Counted from the stretch's first letter, positions 52,168 to 61,662 are shown. The stretch is DNA of 64,000 nucleotides from Synechococcus sp. A10-1-5-1 (GCF_023115425.1 NZ_CP096032.1:1674001-1738000), one strand, 5' to 3'. The notes: generated by a model not told the origin, from the sequence alone. Translations and numbers: made by a program.

Positions 52168-52698
52168 GTGCCCCTGGCCCCTCTGCTGCCGCTCTACCAC
52201 CGCCTCAACCGCGAGCACTTCGAGGGTTCCTTGGCCAGCGCCGATGGGACCAGCCTGGTGAGCGTGCGTTGGAGCGATGGGCGGATGCGCCGTAGCGCAG
52301 GGCTCTATCGCTATGGACCGGGCATTAGTGAGATCGTCCTCTCGCGCCCGTTGCTGGAACCGCTGCCGCTAGAGGCGTGCCTCAGCACGCTTTGCCACGA
52401 AATGATTCACGCCTGGATTCATCGGGTGGTGCGGGCCGATGAGGTGCACGGCCCCCATTTCCGCGCGCGGATGGCGGCGATCAACGGGGCTCAGCAGGCA
52501 TTTCAAGTCAGCGTGCGCCATAGCTTTCCGGTGCCGGCGCAACCAGCGAAGTGGCTCGCGCGATGCCCCGGCTGCGGTCTGCAGTCCCCCTACCGCCGCC
52601 GCCGCCAGGGGGTTGCCTGCCGGCAGTGCTGCGATCGCTTTGAAGGGGGGCGTTGGAGTGCCCGTTTTCAGCTGGTCTTTGAGCGCTCCGCCGCCTAA
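52168..52698 (+). CDS. SprT-like zinc metalloprotease-type protein
   Basis: 176 residues from GTG 52168. HExxH active site in LCHEMIHAWIH and a third ligand in HGPHFRARM, as in SprT/Spartan. A C-terminal zinc ribbon follows (CPGCGLQS...CRQC). Eukaryotic Spartan cleaves DNA-protein crosslinks; the bacterial role is not settled. It is divergent from the membrane-anchored gene before it. Confidence 0.85.
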   Translation: MPLAPLLPLYHRLNREHFEGSLASADGTSLVSVRWSDGRMRRSAGLYRYGPGISEIVLSRPLLEPLPLEACLSTLCHEMIHAWIHRVVRADEVHGPHFRARMAAINGAQQAFQVSVRHSFPVPAQPAKWLARCPGCGLQSPYRRRRQGVACRQCCDRFEGGRWSARFQLVFERSAA

Positions 52699-52707
52699 GT
52701 TCCGCCC

Positions 52708-52812
52708 ATGGCCACGGTTCTTTGGGTTTGGCAGCTGAGTGGCGTCTCGATCGCCCTGGTGGGACTGGGGCGTGAACGCTGGCTGCGTGCCCGTCGCCTG
52801 GGACGGGGGTAG
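52708..52812 (+). CDS. Possible 34-residue peptide
   Basis: ATG 52708 to TAG 52810: MATVLWVWQLSGVSIALVGL followed by a basic tail (RERWLRARRLGRG). It looks like a one-helix membrane peptide with positive end. It lies between the SprT-like gene and the next gene on the same strand, 9 bases after the former. Evidence is only composition and spacing. Confidence 0.35.
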   Translation: MATVLWVWQLSGVSIALVGLGRERWLRARRLGRG

Positions 52813-52831
52813 GCCTCACTAGCCTGATTAG

Positions 52832-53407
52832 ATGCCCGACTCCTACGACGACTGGTCCTCTGAGCGGCCTGAGCGCCCGGCCTACCGCCGTGGTGAGCGG
52901 CGTACCGAGCGGGGATTGGACCAGCGGATGGACCAATGGGTCTCGGCTGGTCGTCAGTTAGTTGATGGCGTTTCCGGTGCCCGTCCGGGCGCTCGCCGCT
53001 CCTCCAGCCTTCGTCTGGATCAGGTGGGTCGCTGGGTGGAAGACAAGATCGATTGGCTGCTGGAGGATGACGACGGCTGGCGGGAGTCCTGGGAGGAGCC
53101 CTCAGCGCCCCAACGACGCCGGCAGCCCTTGGATGCAATTTCCCGGCGGGGCCGCTCCATGCGGCCGACTTCGGCCCCTGCTCCAGTGCGCATGGAGCCG
53201 CAGCCCACGGCACCAGTTCCCGCTCCAGCGCAGGAACCCGTCGATCCTGACGCTTGGCCTGAAGACGAGAACTTCACGCTGAATCGCTGGAAGCGTGAGG
53301 CCAGCCCGCGGATGCCTGAGCGTTCCGTTGAGGTGGTGGACCCTCAGCCGTTTGATGCAGGCCTCGGTAGGTCGCTGCCTCGTTCAACCCGGCGGCGGGT
53401 GCGCTGA
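52832..53407 (+). CDS. Hypothetical Arg/Pro-rich protein
   Basis: 191 residues. A basic N-terminal half contains a likely amphipathic helix (LDQVGRWVEDKIDWLLEDDD) and the second half is low-complexity Pro/Arg/Glu-rich (PAPVRMEPQPTAPVPAPAQE). Known family not recognised; such disordered proteins are common in picocyanobacteria. Its last 64 bases overlap a convergent gene. Confidence 0.6.
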   Translation: MPDSYDDWSSERPERPAYRRGERRTERGLDQRMDQWVSAGRQLVDGVSGARPGARRSSSLRLDQVGRWVEDKIDWLLEDDDGWRESWEEPSAPQRRRQPLDAISRRGRSMRPTSAPAPVRMEPQPTAPVPAPAQEPVDPDAWPEDENFTLNRWKREASPRMPERSVEVVDPQPFDAGLGRSLPRSTRRRVR

Positions 53408-53700
53408 ACCTGGTGCTTGGAGCGGGGGGTTCGGGTTTGCTGCTTCTGGACTTGAAAGGCGCAGCCCTGCTGTCGGAGTTGGGCGTTCACCGGCCCGATC
53501 AGATCGCGGGGCAGGTCCTCGGCCATTTGCTCGGCACTGGTGCTGATTGAAGCGCAGCCGTCCCAGAGGAGTTCCAGCAGGGATGCCCATTGCTCCACCA
53601 GTGTGAGCTGAGGTGGGCTGGTGCTGGTGTGGGGCCGTCTCCTGGAGCGGCGCCTGAGGGGAATCACGGTCATGACCATCACTTGCTGTAGGTCAATCAT
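53344..53700 (-). CDS. Hypothetical protein
   Basis: 118 residues; the start may be any of ATG 53700, 53679 or 53673. The core LTLVEQWASLLELLWDGCAS and AEQMAEDLPRDLIGPVNAQL is helix-like, the ends are basic. The C-terminal tail overlaps the convergent gene by 64 bases. No family recognised. Confidence 0.45.
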   Translation of the reverse strand: MIDLQQVMVMTVIPLRRRSRRRPHTSTSPPQLTLVEQWASLLELLWDGCASISTSAEQMAEDLPRDLIGPVNAQLRQQGCAFQVQKQQTRTPRSKHQVQRTRRRVERGSDLPRPASNG

Positions 53701-53770
53701 CCCGGGAGCACATTTCCCCGCAAGCTGTCAATCCTTTTTTGGCTCAACTCGTAACACCTGCAAGAAAATG

Positions 53771-54436
53771 TTATGGAGTTTTGTGTTCGGCGGGGCCGAG
53801 CCAGCGCTCCAGGAGTGGTGAGAACACCTCGCGGATCACCGTCAACTCCCGGCCCCCGCGGAAAAAGCGGTAGTGCCGGCTCCAATAGGGGCCAGGAATC
53901 CCAAACCCCTCCTCCAGCCAAGGCGCTTGAACGCGGGCTAGGCCATCGACCTCGCGGTAGAGCTCGGCGCGGTTGGCGGTGAGGCTGGTCCAGATGGGTT
54001 GATTGCGCGCCTGCAGGTGGTGGTCCGCTTGCTGTTGGTTCCACCAGCTCTCGGCCCAGGCCAGGGTGAGGGGGCCGCAGCGCAGCCAGACCTGGCGCCG
54101 CAGCAAGGGGGGCTCGAGCTCTTCGACCTCTTGGGGGGCTTCCTGCTCCACCTGTTGATCCGCCTGCATGGCGATCACTTCCACCTGAACGGGCTGCCCT
54201 GTCAGTGACTGCAGGTGCCGGGTGGGACTGCCATCCCCCAGGAGCAGGAGGCGCCAGGGCCCACTGAGTTGAGGGCCATCGCTGGTGGCATCGCCGCAGC
54301 TTCCAGCGGCCACCGCCTCCGGGGTGGCTTGCCAGAGGGGCCGGGGTGAGGGCCAGAGCTCATTGACTTGATGCGGGCTGCTCAGGATCTGGGCTTCAAA
54401 GACCTGCTCCGATGCTGACGCGCCGGCGCATGCCAT
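53771..54436 (-). CDS. Chorismate lyase (DUF98/UbiC-like)
   Basis: 221 residues. LLLGDGSPTRHLQSLTGQPV and the C-terminal VDGLARVQAPWLEEGFGIPG, then RELTVIREVFSPLLERWLG, are typical of the cyanobacterial UbiC-like (DUF98) chorismate lyase that makes 4-hydroxybenzoate, the precursor of plastoquinone. It overlaps the preceding gene by 41 bases on the same strand. Confidence 0.8.
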   Translation of the reverse strand: MACAGASASEQVFEAQILSSPHQVNELWPSPRPLWQATPEAVAAGSCGDATSDGPQLSGPWRLLLLGDGSPTRHLQSLTGQPVQVEVIAMQADQQVEQEAPQEVEELEPPLLRRQVWLRCGPLTLAWAESWWNQQQADHHLQARNQPIWTSLTANRAELYREVDGLARVQAPWLEEGFGIPGPYWSRHYRFFRGGRELTVIREVFSPLLERWLGPAEHKTP

Positions 54437-55076
54437 TGCGTTCGATCAGAGCGCCATCGCTTTGGATCGAGATCAGCCGCCAGCCGCTGCTGCCGATCTG
54501 TTCCCCGACGAGGGCGTTGCTAGAGCTCGTTCCCTGCTGAAAAATGGCCGACCCCCGCTGGCCGGGGATTTGGACCACGCCGACGAGTTCGGGTAGGACG
54601 GGCTGCGGCGAAGTGGCCGCGATCTCAGGCGGGGCTGGAACCGCGGGCAGCGGTGGCAGTTGCGCGATCCAGGCTTCCTCCACTGGCGGCGGCGGTAGGG
54701 AGTCGCTGGAGGTGGGTTTTTCGCTGGTCTTGAGGTTGCGCAGGTCGCTCAGCAGCCGAGCGTTGCGCTCGAGCCGGAGTTGCCGTTGCGCCGTGTTCCA
54801 GCCCTGCCAGAGCCCCACACCGCCACCCAGGGCGCAGAGGAGCAGTGCGGCGAAGAGCCACTGCTTGGAGTGCAGGCTTTGGAAGCGCGCCGTTGGGGTC
54901 GGACGGCTCGCCTGGGTTGGCGTGGCTTCGCGGACGTCGACTTCGATCGCCTCCTGCAGCTCACTTCTCTCTTTGCTCGCTTGCGGAGGTGACGGATGGA
55001 ACACCCGATCCATCACCTGCTCGGCCTTGAGCTCCCAATAAGCCTTCGAGGTGTTGGTGGAGCGAAGGCTGCTCAC
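54396..55076 (-). CDS. Membrane-anchored hypothetical protein with SH3-like C-terminus
   Basis: 226 residues from GTG 55076. A charged cytoplasmic N-terminus (about 65 residues) is followed by a membrane helix (WLFAALLLCALGGGVGLW), a Pro-rich linker and a C-terminal beta domain (ELVGVVQIPGQRGSAIF, then WRLISIQSDGALIERNG). The layout resembles GspC/PilP-type scaffold proteins of secretion or pilus systems, but no other such genes are near. It lies upstream of the chorismate lyase. Confidence 0.6.
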   Translation of the reverse strand: MSSLRSTNTSKAYWELKAEQVMDRVFHPSPPQASKERSELQEAIEVDVREATPTQASRPTPTARFQSLHSKQWLFAALLLCALGGGVGLWQGWNTAQRQLRLERNARLLSDLRNLKTSEKPTSSDSLPPPPVEEAWIAQLPPLPAVPAPPEIAATSPQPVLPELVGVVQIPGQRGSAIFQQGTSSSNALVGEQIGSSGWRLISIQSDGALIERNGMRRRVSIGAGL

Positions 55077-55100
55077 GCGGGGTAGCGCTGTCGATGAACC

Positions 55101-57023
55101 CTATCGGCTTTGCGGTGTGCTGACGAGGGTGCTGTTGCGGCGACTTTCCAATTCCAGCCAGAGCATCAGGGCCGTCACGTCGGCATGACTGACTCCGGGG
55201 ATCCGCGAGGCCTGCCCCAGGTTGCTCGGTTGGATGGCGCTGAGCTTCTCGCGCGCTTCCCGCGACAGGGTGCCGATGCCTTCGTAATCGATCCCTTCGG
55301 GGATGCTCCGTTCGGCTTGCTTTTTCAGCTGGTCGATTTGCTGTTGCTGCCGGGCCAGATAGCCGCTGTATTTGATGTCGATCTCAGCTCCCTCGCGGAC
55401 ATCCAGGGGGAGTTCGGCCTCGGCGAGGCCATGGCGCACCAGGTCACCGCTGTGGAATCCCGGGCGCCGCAGCAGGTCGGCCAGGGTGATGGATCCCTTG
55501 ATCGCCGCCTTGGTTTCCTCGGCCACTGCAGGCGCAACCGGGTCGCTGACTTTGAGGCGCACGCTCTCCAGCCGTTGTTTTTCGGCCTCGATCGCCTCCT
55601 GTTTGCGCTGGTAGATGTCCCAGCGACGGTCGTCGATCAAACCCAGCTCGCGGCCGAGGGGGGTCAGTCTGCGGTCGGCGTTGTCTCCGCGCAGGACCAG
55701 GCGGTATTCACTGCGGCTGGTCAGCACCCGGTAGGGCTCCCGCAGGTCCTTGGTGATCAGGTCATCGATCATCGTGCCGATGTAGCTCCCCTCCCGCGGG
55801 AAGTGGACGGGCTCCTGCTGCCGCAGCTGACGCACGGCATTGAGGCCGGCCACGAGCCCCTGGGCTGCCGCTTCCTCGTAGCCGGTTGTGCCGTTCAGTT
55901 GGCCGGCACTGAAGAGCCCCTTGACCCGTTTGGTCTCCAGGGAGGGTTTGAGCTGGGTGGCGGGCAGGTAGTCGTAATCCACGGCGTAGGCCGGCCGCAG
56001 CATCACGCACTGCTCCAGGCCCGGCAGGGTGCGCAGCAGTTCCAGCTGCAGCCGCTCCGGCAGTCCCGTGGAGAAACCCTGGACATAGATCTCCGGGGTG
56101 TCTCGGCCCTCGGGCTCCAGGAAGATCTGGTGGCTGTCCTTGTCGGCAAAGCGCACGATCTTGTCTTCGATTGAGGGGCAGTAGCGGGGCCCCTTGCTGT
56201 CGATCACCCCGCCGTAAATCGGCGTGAGGTGCAGGTTGTCTTTGATCAGCTGGTGGGTGGCCGCGGTCGTGCGGGTGATGTGGCAGCTCATCTGCTCGCC
56301 GCTGACCCAGCTGGCGGGATCAAAGGAGAAGTAGCGATCGGCGGCGTCGCTGGGTTGCTCCTCCAGTTGATCGAGGGCGATGCTGCGGCGGTCCACCCGG
56401 GCGGGCGTTCCTGTTTTGAGGCGGTCGGTTTGGAATCCCAACTCCTGGAGGGCCTCGGTGAGGCCCTCGGCGGCCTGCTCACCCGCGCGGCCCGCGGACA
56501 TCGATTGATGCCCAACCCAGATCTGTCCGCCCAGGAAGGTGCCGGCGGTCAGGATCACGGCCCCGGCGCTGTAGGTACTGCCGAAGTAGGTCCGCACGCC
56601 CTTGATGGCGGCGTCCTCGACCACGAGTCCGGTCACCATCGCCTCGCGCAGGGCCAGGTTCGGGGTGTGCTGCAGCAGCTGCAGCATCTGGCGGGAGTAT
56701 TGGCGTTTGTCGGTTTGCGCCCGCAGGGCCCAGACCGCGGGCCCGCGGCTGGCATTGAGCACGCGTTTCTGCAGGGCGGTGGCATCGGCAAGCCGGCCGA
56801 TCACGCCACCGAGGGCATCCACCTCGTGGACGAGCTGGCTTTTGGCCGGACCGCCCACTGCCGGATTGCAGGGCTGCCAGGCGATCCGGTCGAGATTCAG
56901 AGAAAAGAGAGCGGTGCTGCAGCCCAGGCGAGCTGCGGTGATGGCCGCTTCACAACCGGCATGACCGCCGCCCACGACGATCACGTCGAAGTGCTCGATC
57001 GGGGCGAAGTCAGCGGAAACCAT
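55101..57023 (-). CDS. mnmG: tRNA uridine 5-carboxymethylaminomethyl modification enzyme MnmG
   Basis: 640 residues. FAD-binding motif [14 protein letters not shown] near the N-terminus, the family segment [18 protein letters not shown], and the C-terminal domain with [16 protein letters not shown] and [15 protein letters not shown]. With MnmE it modifies U34 of certain tRNAs, using FAD and methylene-THF. It ends 24 bases after the start of the next gene on the same strand and is preceded by dnaB at 9 bases. Confidence 0.97.
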   Translation of the reverse strand: MVSADFAPIEHFDVIVVGGGHAGCEAAITAARLGCSTALFSLNLDRIAWQPCNPAVGGPAKSQLVHEVDALGGVIGRLADATALQKRVLNASRGPAVWALRAQTDKRQYSRQMLQLLQHTPNLALREAMVTGLVVEDAAIKGVRTYFGSTYSAGAVILTAGTFLGGQIWVGHQSMSAGRAGEQAAEGLTEALQELGFQTDRLKTGTPARVDRRSIALDQLEEQPSDAADRYFSFDPASWVSGEQMSCHITRTTAATHQLIKDNLHLTPIYGGVIDSKGPRYCPSIEDKIVRFADKDSHQIFLEPEGRDTPEIYVQGFSTGLPERLQLELLRTLPGLEQCVMLRPAYAVDYDYLPATQLKPSLETKRVKGLFSAGQLNGTTGYEEAAAQGLVAGLNAVRQLRQQEPVHFPREGSYIGTMIDDLITKDLREPYRVLTSRSEYRLVLRGDNADRRLTPLGRELGLIDDRRWDIYQRKQEAIEAEKQRLESVRLKVSDPVAPAVAEETKAAIKGSITLADLLRRPGFHSGDLVRHGLAEAELPLDVREGAEIDIKYSGYLARQQQQIDQLKKQAERSIPEGIDYEGIGTLSREAREKLSAIQPSNLGQASRIPGVSHADVTALMLWLELESRRNSTLVSTPQSR

Positions 57024-57032
57024 CCTTTGACG

Positions 57033-58448
57033 CTACGGCGCCGCCAGGTTGCGGAAGCGGGTGTACTGCGGCTCAAACAGCAGCTTGACCGTGCCCACCG
57101 GACCATTCCGGTGCTTGGTCACGATGATCTCGGTGATGCCCCGGTCTGGGGTGTCGGGGTTGTAGTACTCGTCCCGATAGATCATCAGCACCAGGTCGGC
57201 GTCCTGCTCGATCGATCCCGATTCCCTCAGGTCACTGAGCATCGGCCGCTTGTTGGTGCGGGACTCGACGCCCCGGCTGAGCTGGGAAAGGGCGATCACC
57301 GGAACGTTCAGTTCACGGGCCATTTGCTTGAGACCACGGGTGATCCGCGAGAGCTCTTGGACGCGGTTGTCGGAGCCGCTCCCTTCCATGAGCTGCAGGT
57401 AGTCAATGATCACGACCCCCAGCTCCTTGCCGCTCTCGGCCATCAGCCGCCGGCAGAGGGAGCGCATCTCCAGCACCCCCGCGTTCGGTTTGTCATCGAT
57501 GTAAATCGGCATCTGCCCCAGGGTGCTGATGCCTTGCCCCAGCAGCGGCCATTCCTCTGGCTGCAGCCGGCCAGTGCGCAGCCGGCCGCTTTCGATGCCC
57601 ACTTCCATCGCCAGCAAGCGGTAGGTGAGCTGCTCCTTGCTCATCTCCAGCGAGAACACGCAGACCGGCAGGTTGTGGAGCTGGGCCACGTTTTTGGCCA
57701 GGTTCAGCGTGATCGCGGTTTTGCCCATGGCGGGACGACCGGCAATGATGATCAGGTCGCTGCGCTGCAGCCCCTGGGTCATGGCATCGAGGTCGTAGAA
57801 GTTGACCGGGATGCCCGCAACGGCCGTTCCCAGGGAGCGGCTCTCGATCTCGTTAAAGGTGGCGGTCAGGATTTCGGCGGTGGGGGTCAGACCCGTGCTC
57901 GGCTTCTCCTGACTGATGGCAAAGATCTTCTGTTCGGCCTCATCGAGCACCTGCTCCATCGGCTTGCCCTGATCGAAGCCCAGCTGGATCACCTCGTTGC
58001 CGGAGCGGATCAGCTGACGGCGCAGGAATTTGTCCATCACCAGGCGCGCCACCTGGTCGATCGAGGCCGTCGAGAGCGTGCGCTCCACCAGCTCCACCAG
58101 CCGGCTGCTACCCCCCACCTTCTCGAGCGTGCTGGTATCCGCCAGCCAGGCGGTCATCGCCGTCAGGTCCGTTGGTTTGCCCTGGCTGTGCAGCATCAAG
58201 GCGGTGCGATAGATCTCCCGGTGGGCGGAGAGATAGAAGGCCTCCGGTTGCAGGACATCGGCGACGCGGCCGATGGCATCTGGGTCCAGCAGGATCCCGC
58301 CCAGGACCGCTTCTTCGGCCTCCAGGTTCTGGGGCGGCACTCCATCCGGCATCGCCTCGAAACGCTCGTCGTCCCGTGGTCGACCCCGGGGCGCTCCGCG
58401 GCCGCCGCCCTCCTCGGCGTCGCTTTGGCTCAGGGGAACGCTCACCAT
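57033..58448 (-). CDS. dnaB: Replicative DNA helicase DnaB
   Basis: 471 residues. N-terminal all-helical domain (PQNLEAEEAVLGGILLDPDA) and a RecA-type C-terminal domain with Walker A AGRPAMGKTAITLNLA, Walker B VVIIDYLQLM, and the arginine finger region. Hexameric replication-fork helicase. The gene is uninterrupted; no intein is inserted at the P-loop or the other usual sites. It is followed at 9 bases by mnmG. Confidence 0.97.
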   Translation of the reverse strand: MVSVPLSQSDAEEGGGRGAPRGRPRDDERFEAMPDGVPPQNLEAEEAVLGGILLDPDAIGRVADVLQPEAFYLSAHREIYRTALMLHSQGKPTDLTAMTAWLADTSTLEKVGGSSRLVELVERTLSTASIDQVARLVMDKFLRRQLIRSGNEVIQLGFDQGKPMEQVLDEAEQKIFAISQEKPSTGLTPTAEILTATFNEIESRSLGTAVAGIPVNFYDLDAMTQGLQRSDLIIIAGRPAMGKTAITLNLAKNVAQLHNLPVCVFSLEMSKEQLTYRLLAMEVGIESGRLRTGRLQPEEWPLLGQGISTLGQMPIYIDDKPNAGVLEMRSLCRRLMAESGKELGVVIIDYLQLMEGSGSDNRVQELSRITRGLKQMARELNVPVIALSQLSRGVESRTNKRPMLSDLRESGSIEQDADLVLMIYRDEYYNPDTPDRGITEIIVTKHRNGPVGTVKLLFEPQYTRFRNLAAP

Positions 58449-58467
58449 TGCTTTGGGTGGGGCTGCA

Positions 58468-58503
58468 AATGAAAAGCCGTCAGTCCCGTTGGGGCCTGAC
58501 GGC
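58468..58503 (-). terminator. Terminator after rplI
   Basis: On the minus strand GCCGTCAG and CTGACGGC form an 8-bp stem with a 12-base loop, then TTTTCATTT. It lies between the rplI stop and the dnaB start and would end rplI transcription. Confidence 0.65.
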
Positions 58504-58563
58504 GAAGGGGGCGTTCATTGTGACGGGAACCCTGGGGATCGCCTAGGTCACGTTGAACGGTTC

Positions 58564-59022
58564 TTAGTGGCTGACCACTTCCAGGTTGATCTCGGCGGTG
58601 ACGGCGCTGTGGAGCTTGACCTGCACCTTGTAGGTGCCGGTGCGGTGGATTTCGGGAACGATGATGTCGCGGCGATCCACTTCCTTCTTGGTGGCGGCCT
58701 CGATGGCTTCAGCCACATCGGCGTTGGTCACGGTGCCGAACAGCACGTCATCTCCACCGGTCTGCTTTTTAACGGTGAAGCGGCCGATGGTGTCGAGGGC
58801 CGTGCGGAAGTCGAGCGCTTCCTGCTTGAGGGCGGCCTGACGCTCAGCTTCCTTAGCGCGGCGGTGCTCCACCTGCTTGAGGACCGCGGGGGTCAGGGGC
58901 ACAGCCTTGCCTTGGGGCATGAGGAAGTTGCGGGCATAGCCAGGGGCAACTTCCACCAGGTCACCGTTCTTGCCCAGGCTCAGGACGTCCTCGCTGAGGA
59001 CTACGGATACGCGCTTAGCCAT
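58564..59022 (-). CDS. rplI: 50S ribosomal protein L9
   Basis: 152 residues. N-terminal rRNA-binding domain ([20 protein letters not shown]), a long connecting helix ([19 protein letters not shown]), and the C-terminal domain. The family signature G-x2-[GN]-x4-V-x2-G-[FY]-x2-N is readable. Size fits bacterial L9. Separated from dnaB by a terminator. Confidence 0.97.
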   Translation of the reverse strand: MAKRVSVVLSEDVLSLGKNGDLVEVAPGYARNFLMPQGKAVPLTPAVLKQVEHRRAKEAERQAALKQEALDFRTALDTIGRFTVKKQTGGDDVLFGTVTNADVAEAIEAATKKEVDRRDIIVPEIHRTGTYKVQVKLHSAVTAEINLEVVSH

Positions 59023-59060
59023 GGGGTTGCAGTCGAACGATCAGCGAATTTGGCGATCAA

Positions 59061-59963
59061 TCAGACTACGCCACCACTTGCGGCCTGTGCTAGCAGCGGA
59101 GCCGGCAGCTGCACCTGCTTGGCGAGGCCCAGCCGTTGCAGCAATTGGATGTGCATCCAGGTGAGGTCCGGTTCGCGCCAGCCCCAGCCATGGCGAGCCG
59201 AGTGGGGGTAGGCGTGGTGGGTGTTGTGCCAGCCCTCGCCAAAGGTCAGGGCGGCCACCCAAGGGTTATTGCGGGAGGCGTCGCCACTGCTGTGCCGGAT
59301 GTAGCCCCAGCGGTGGGTGGCGGAGTTCACCAGCCAGGTGCAGTGGTAGACGAGCACCAGGCGTAGGGGAATGCCCCAAAGCACCAGGGCCCAGCCGCCG
59401 GCACCGCTGACGCTGCCGATCCAGAACAGCAGTCCGGCCAAGGGCAGCTGCAGCAGCAGGAACCAGCGGTTCAGCCAGCGGTAGTACGGGTCCTTGGCCA
59501 GGTCCCCCGTGAACTGCGGCACGGCTCGCTCGGCGGGAATGTCGCGGAACATCCAGCCCATGTGGCTCCACCAGAAGCCGCGGTGGCTGTTGTGGTGATC
59601 TGAATCCGTATCTGAAAACTTGTGGTGGTGGCGGTGCAGGCCGACCCAGTCAATCGGTCCGTGCTGGCAGCTCAGGGCGCCGCAGGTGGCGAAGACGCGC
59701 TCCAGCCAATGGGGAACCCGCAGGGCCCTATGGGACAGGAGTCGGTGGTAGCCAATGGTGACCCCCAGGCAGGCCGTGACCCAATACAGGATCACCAAGG
59801 TGCCGGTCGATTCCCAGCTCCAGAAGCGCGGAAGCAGGGCAACGAGGGCTAGGCCATGCAGGGCGGCCATGAAGCTGATCACTACCCAGTTGCGGGGGAG
59901 TTCTGTGATGGGCGACTGGGTGTGGTTGGCCCAGGCGCTACTGCGGCTAATGGTGGCGGTCAT
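59061..59963 (-). CDS. Acyl-lipid fatty acid desaturase (delta-9 type), copy 1
   Basis: 300 residues. Membrane desaturase with the three His boxes in order: HRLLSHR, HRHHHKF and GEGWHNTHHAYP. Introduces a cis double bond into membrane-lipid acyl chains using ferredoxin and oxygen. ATG 59963 has a strong GGAGGGGG site. The second copy (60799-61662) is about 840 bases away and shares all three boxes. A palindromic operator-like region lies at its start. Confidence 0.93.
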   Translation of the reverse strand: MTATISRSSAWANHTQSPITELPRNWVVISFMAALHGLALVALLPRFWSWESTGTLVILYWVTACLGVTIGYHRLLSHRALRVPHWLERVFATCGALSCQHGPIDWVGLHRHHHKFSDTDSDHHNSHRGFWWSHMGWMFRDIPAERAVPQFTGDLAKDPYYRWLNRWFLLLQLPLAGLLFWIGSVSGAGGWALVLWGIPLRLVLVYHCTWLVNSATHRWGYIRHSSGDASRNNPWVAALTFGEGWHNTHHAYPHSARHGWGWREPDLTWMHIQLLQRLGLAKQVQLPAPLLAQAASGGVV

Positions 59964-59970
59964 GCCCCCT

Positions 59971-60026
59971 CCCGATACGGACGCGTTGTTCTCGCTAAAA
60001 TGGTAGCAGTACGGATCCGTATCGGG
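59971..60026. promoter_or_regulatory. Inverted-repeat operator between desaturase and HTH gene
   Basis: CCCGATACGGA (59971-59981), at the ribosome site of the desaturase, is the exact reverse complement of TCCGTATCGGG (60016-60026), at the start codon of the HTH protein. Inside the second arm lies the perfect 12-bp palindrome TACGGATCCGTA (60010-60021). A -10-like TAAAAT (59996-60001) faces the HTH gene. It fits a shared operator for autoregulation and for the desaturase. Confidence 0.6.
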
Positions 60027-60802
60027 TGAATTATCGGGACGAACTCGAAGCGGGTCGGGATGCGTTTGGACATCTGATCAAGGTCTGGCACGAGCGGAAT
60101 GGCTGGAGTCAAAGGGTTTTGCCGGCCTTGGCTGAGCGGCTTGAGCTCGGTCGGGTCCATAACTCCCAGCTCTCCAACCTGCGTAATCGCAAGTTGGTTT
60201 CCCCAGGGCCGGAGCTCTTTGTGGTGCTTGGGCGCCTCAATCAAACGCTGGCTCAGCAGGAGGCGATGGGGGTTTCTGCGGATTTGCAGCAGCAAATCAG
60301 CGATCAGCCTGAGTTGCTCGCCGCTCTGCAGGCTTCTGCGCTCCCACTCACGACGGATGACGGAGTTCCCTTGGGACCGGCGGAGCTGTTCGAGATTTTT
60401 GTGGGCCTGCGTCAGCCCCCAGGGGCATTTGACCTCCGTATTGCGGTGGAGGAGGCCGCAGGTTTGAGCGCTGCCCTGGCGGAACTTCTGACGGCCGGGC
60501 GTCCCTGGCGGCTCTGCCGGGAGCAGTTGATCGCTGCCTATCCGGTGGACAAGCGGCAGCGACGGGAGCGCTTCGCCGAGGTGATGGCCGGTCAGCGGGA
60601 CTACAGCGCTGAGGAGTTAGATGCTGAGCTGGCCGACCTGCGCCGGACCCTGGCGGTCCTGGGGGCAGCGGATGAGCAGGAGCTCAGCGCCGATCAATTT
60701 CTGGATCTCTTGCGCCAAAAAGCCCGACTGCTGGAGCAGCCGGGCCAAGGAGACGGTGAGTCCGATTTGGCGGATGCGATCCGCCGTCAATTGCAGGCCT
60801 AG
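60026..60802 (+). CDS. HTH-type regulator-like protein between the desaturases
   Basis: 258 residues from GTG 60026. The N-terminal 70 residues resemble an XRE-like HTH (GWSQRVLPALAERLELGRVH, then NSQLSNLRNRKLVSPGPELF). The rest is helical with no named domain (SAALAELLTAGRPWRLCREQ; RRTLAVLGAADEQELSADQF). Position within a palindromic region between two desaturase genes makes a regulator of membrane desaturation plausible, but this is inferred. Start codon lies in the palindrome, so the leader would be short. Its end overlaps desaturase copy 2 by 4 bases. Confidence 0.6.
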   Translation: MNYRDELEAGRDAFGHLIKVWHERNGWSQRVLPALAERLELGRVHNSQLSNLRNRKLVSPGPELFVVLGRLNQTLAQQEAMGVSADLQQQISDQPELLAALQASALPLTTDDGVPLGPAELFEIFVGLRQPPGAFDLRIAVEEAAGLSAALAELLTAGRPWRLCREQLIAAYPVDKRQRRERFAEVMAGQRDYSAEELDAELADLRRTLAVLGAADEQELSADQFLDLLRQKARLLEQPGQGDGESDLADAIRRQLQA

Positions 60803-61662
60803 CCGGTGTAGCGGGCTTCGCGCACACGCTTGGCCCAGCCCAGCTTGCGCAGCAGCTTGATGTGCTGCCAGGTGATGTCGAACTCAAACCAGCGCAGGCC
60901 ATGGCGGGCGCTGGAGGGGTGGGCGTGGTGGTTGTTGTGCCAGCCCTCACCGAAGCTCAGAATCGCGACCCACCAGCAATTGCGGGACAGGTCAGGGCAG
61001 TCGAAGTTGCGGTAGCCGAAGGCGTGGGTGGCGGAGTTCACCAGCCAGGTCACGTGGTAGACGAGCACCAGGCGCAGGGGAATGGCCCAGAGCACCAGGC
61101 CCAGGCCGCCGCCGTGGACTTGGGCGGCGTTGCCGTACCAATAGAGGGCCGCGCCCAGAGGGATCTGCAGCAGCAGGAACCAGCGGTCGAGCCAGCGGTA
61201 GAGCGGGTCCTGGAGCATGTCGCCGGTGAAGCGATGGATCTCCTTGATCGCGGGGATGTCATGGAGCATCCAGTCGCTGTGGGCCCACCACAGGCCGCGG
61301 GCTGCGTCGTGGTGGTCGTTGGGCTGGTCGGAGAACTTGTGGTGGTGGCGATGCAGGCCCACCCACTCAATCGGACCGCTTTGGCAGGCCAGGGTGCCCA
61401 TTACCACTAGAACGCGCTCCACCCACTTGGGAGCGACAAAGCTGCGGTGGGCCACCAGACGGTGCAGCCCCAGGGTGACCCCGATCACGGTGGTCCAATA
61501 CAGGACTGCAAGCACGGCAAACCCTTGCCAGCTCCAGTACTGCGGCAGCAGCGCAAAGACGGCACCGATGTGGATCGCCAGCATGAAGCTGGTCGTTCCG
61601 AACTTGTATTTCTTCTGACTGCGTGGAAGCTGAGCACGGGGCACCACCAGAGCGGCGCGCAT
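60799..61662 (-). CDS. Acyl-lipid fatty acid desaturase (delta-9 type), copy 2
   Basis: 287 residues from ATG 61662, chosen because AGGAGG lies 5 bases upstream; the frame is open to 61863 but the extension is low-complexity. His boxes: HRLVAHR, HRHHHKFSD and GEGWHNNHHAHP. Close paralogue of the gene at 59061. The two probably differ in substrate position or expression. It converges with the HTH gene, overlapping 4 bases. Confidence 0.92.
   Translation of the reverse strand: MRAALVVPRAQLPRSQKKYKFGTTSFMLAIHIGAVFALLPQYWSWQGFAVLAVLYWTTVIGVTLGLHRLVAHRSFVAPKWVERVLVVMGTLACQSGPIEWVGLHRHHHKFSDQPNDHHDAARGLWWAHSDWMLHDIPAIKEIHRFTGDMLQDPLYRWLDRWFLLLQIPLGAALYWYGNAAQVHGGGLGLVLWAIPLRLVLVYHVTWLVNSATHAFGYRNFDCPDLSRNCWWVAILSFGEGWHNNHHAHPSSARHGLRWFEFDITWQHIKLLRKLGWAKRVREARYTG

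Noticed and set aside
57033-58448. Intein in dnaB
   Set aside because: The frame has normal length (471 codons) and an unbroken P-loop; no intein insertion.
56229-58472. 747-codon plus-strand open frame
   Set aside because: It runs opposite mnmG and dnaB, both certain, and reads as low-complexity Gly/Leu/His/Gln-rich text typical of antisense frames in high-GC DNA.
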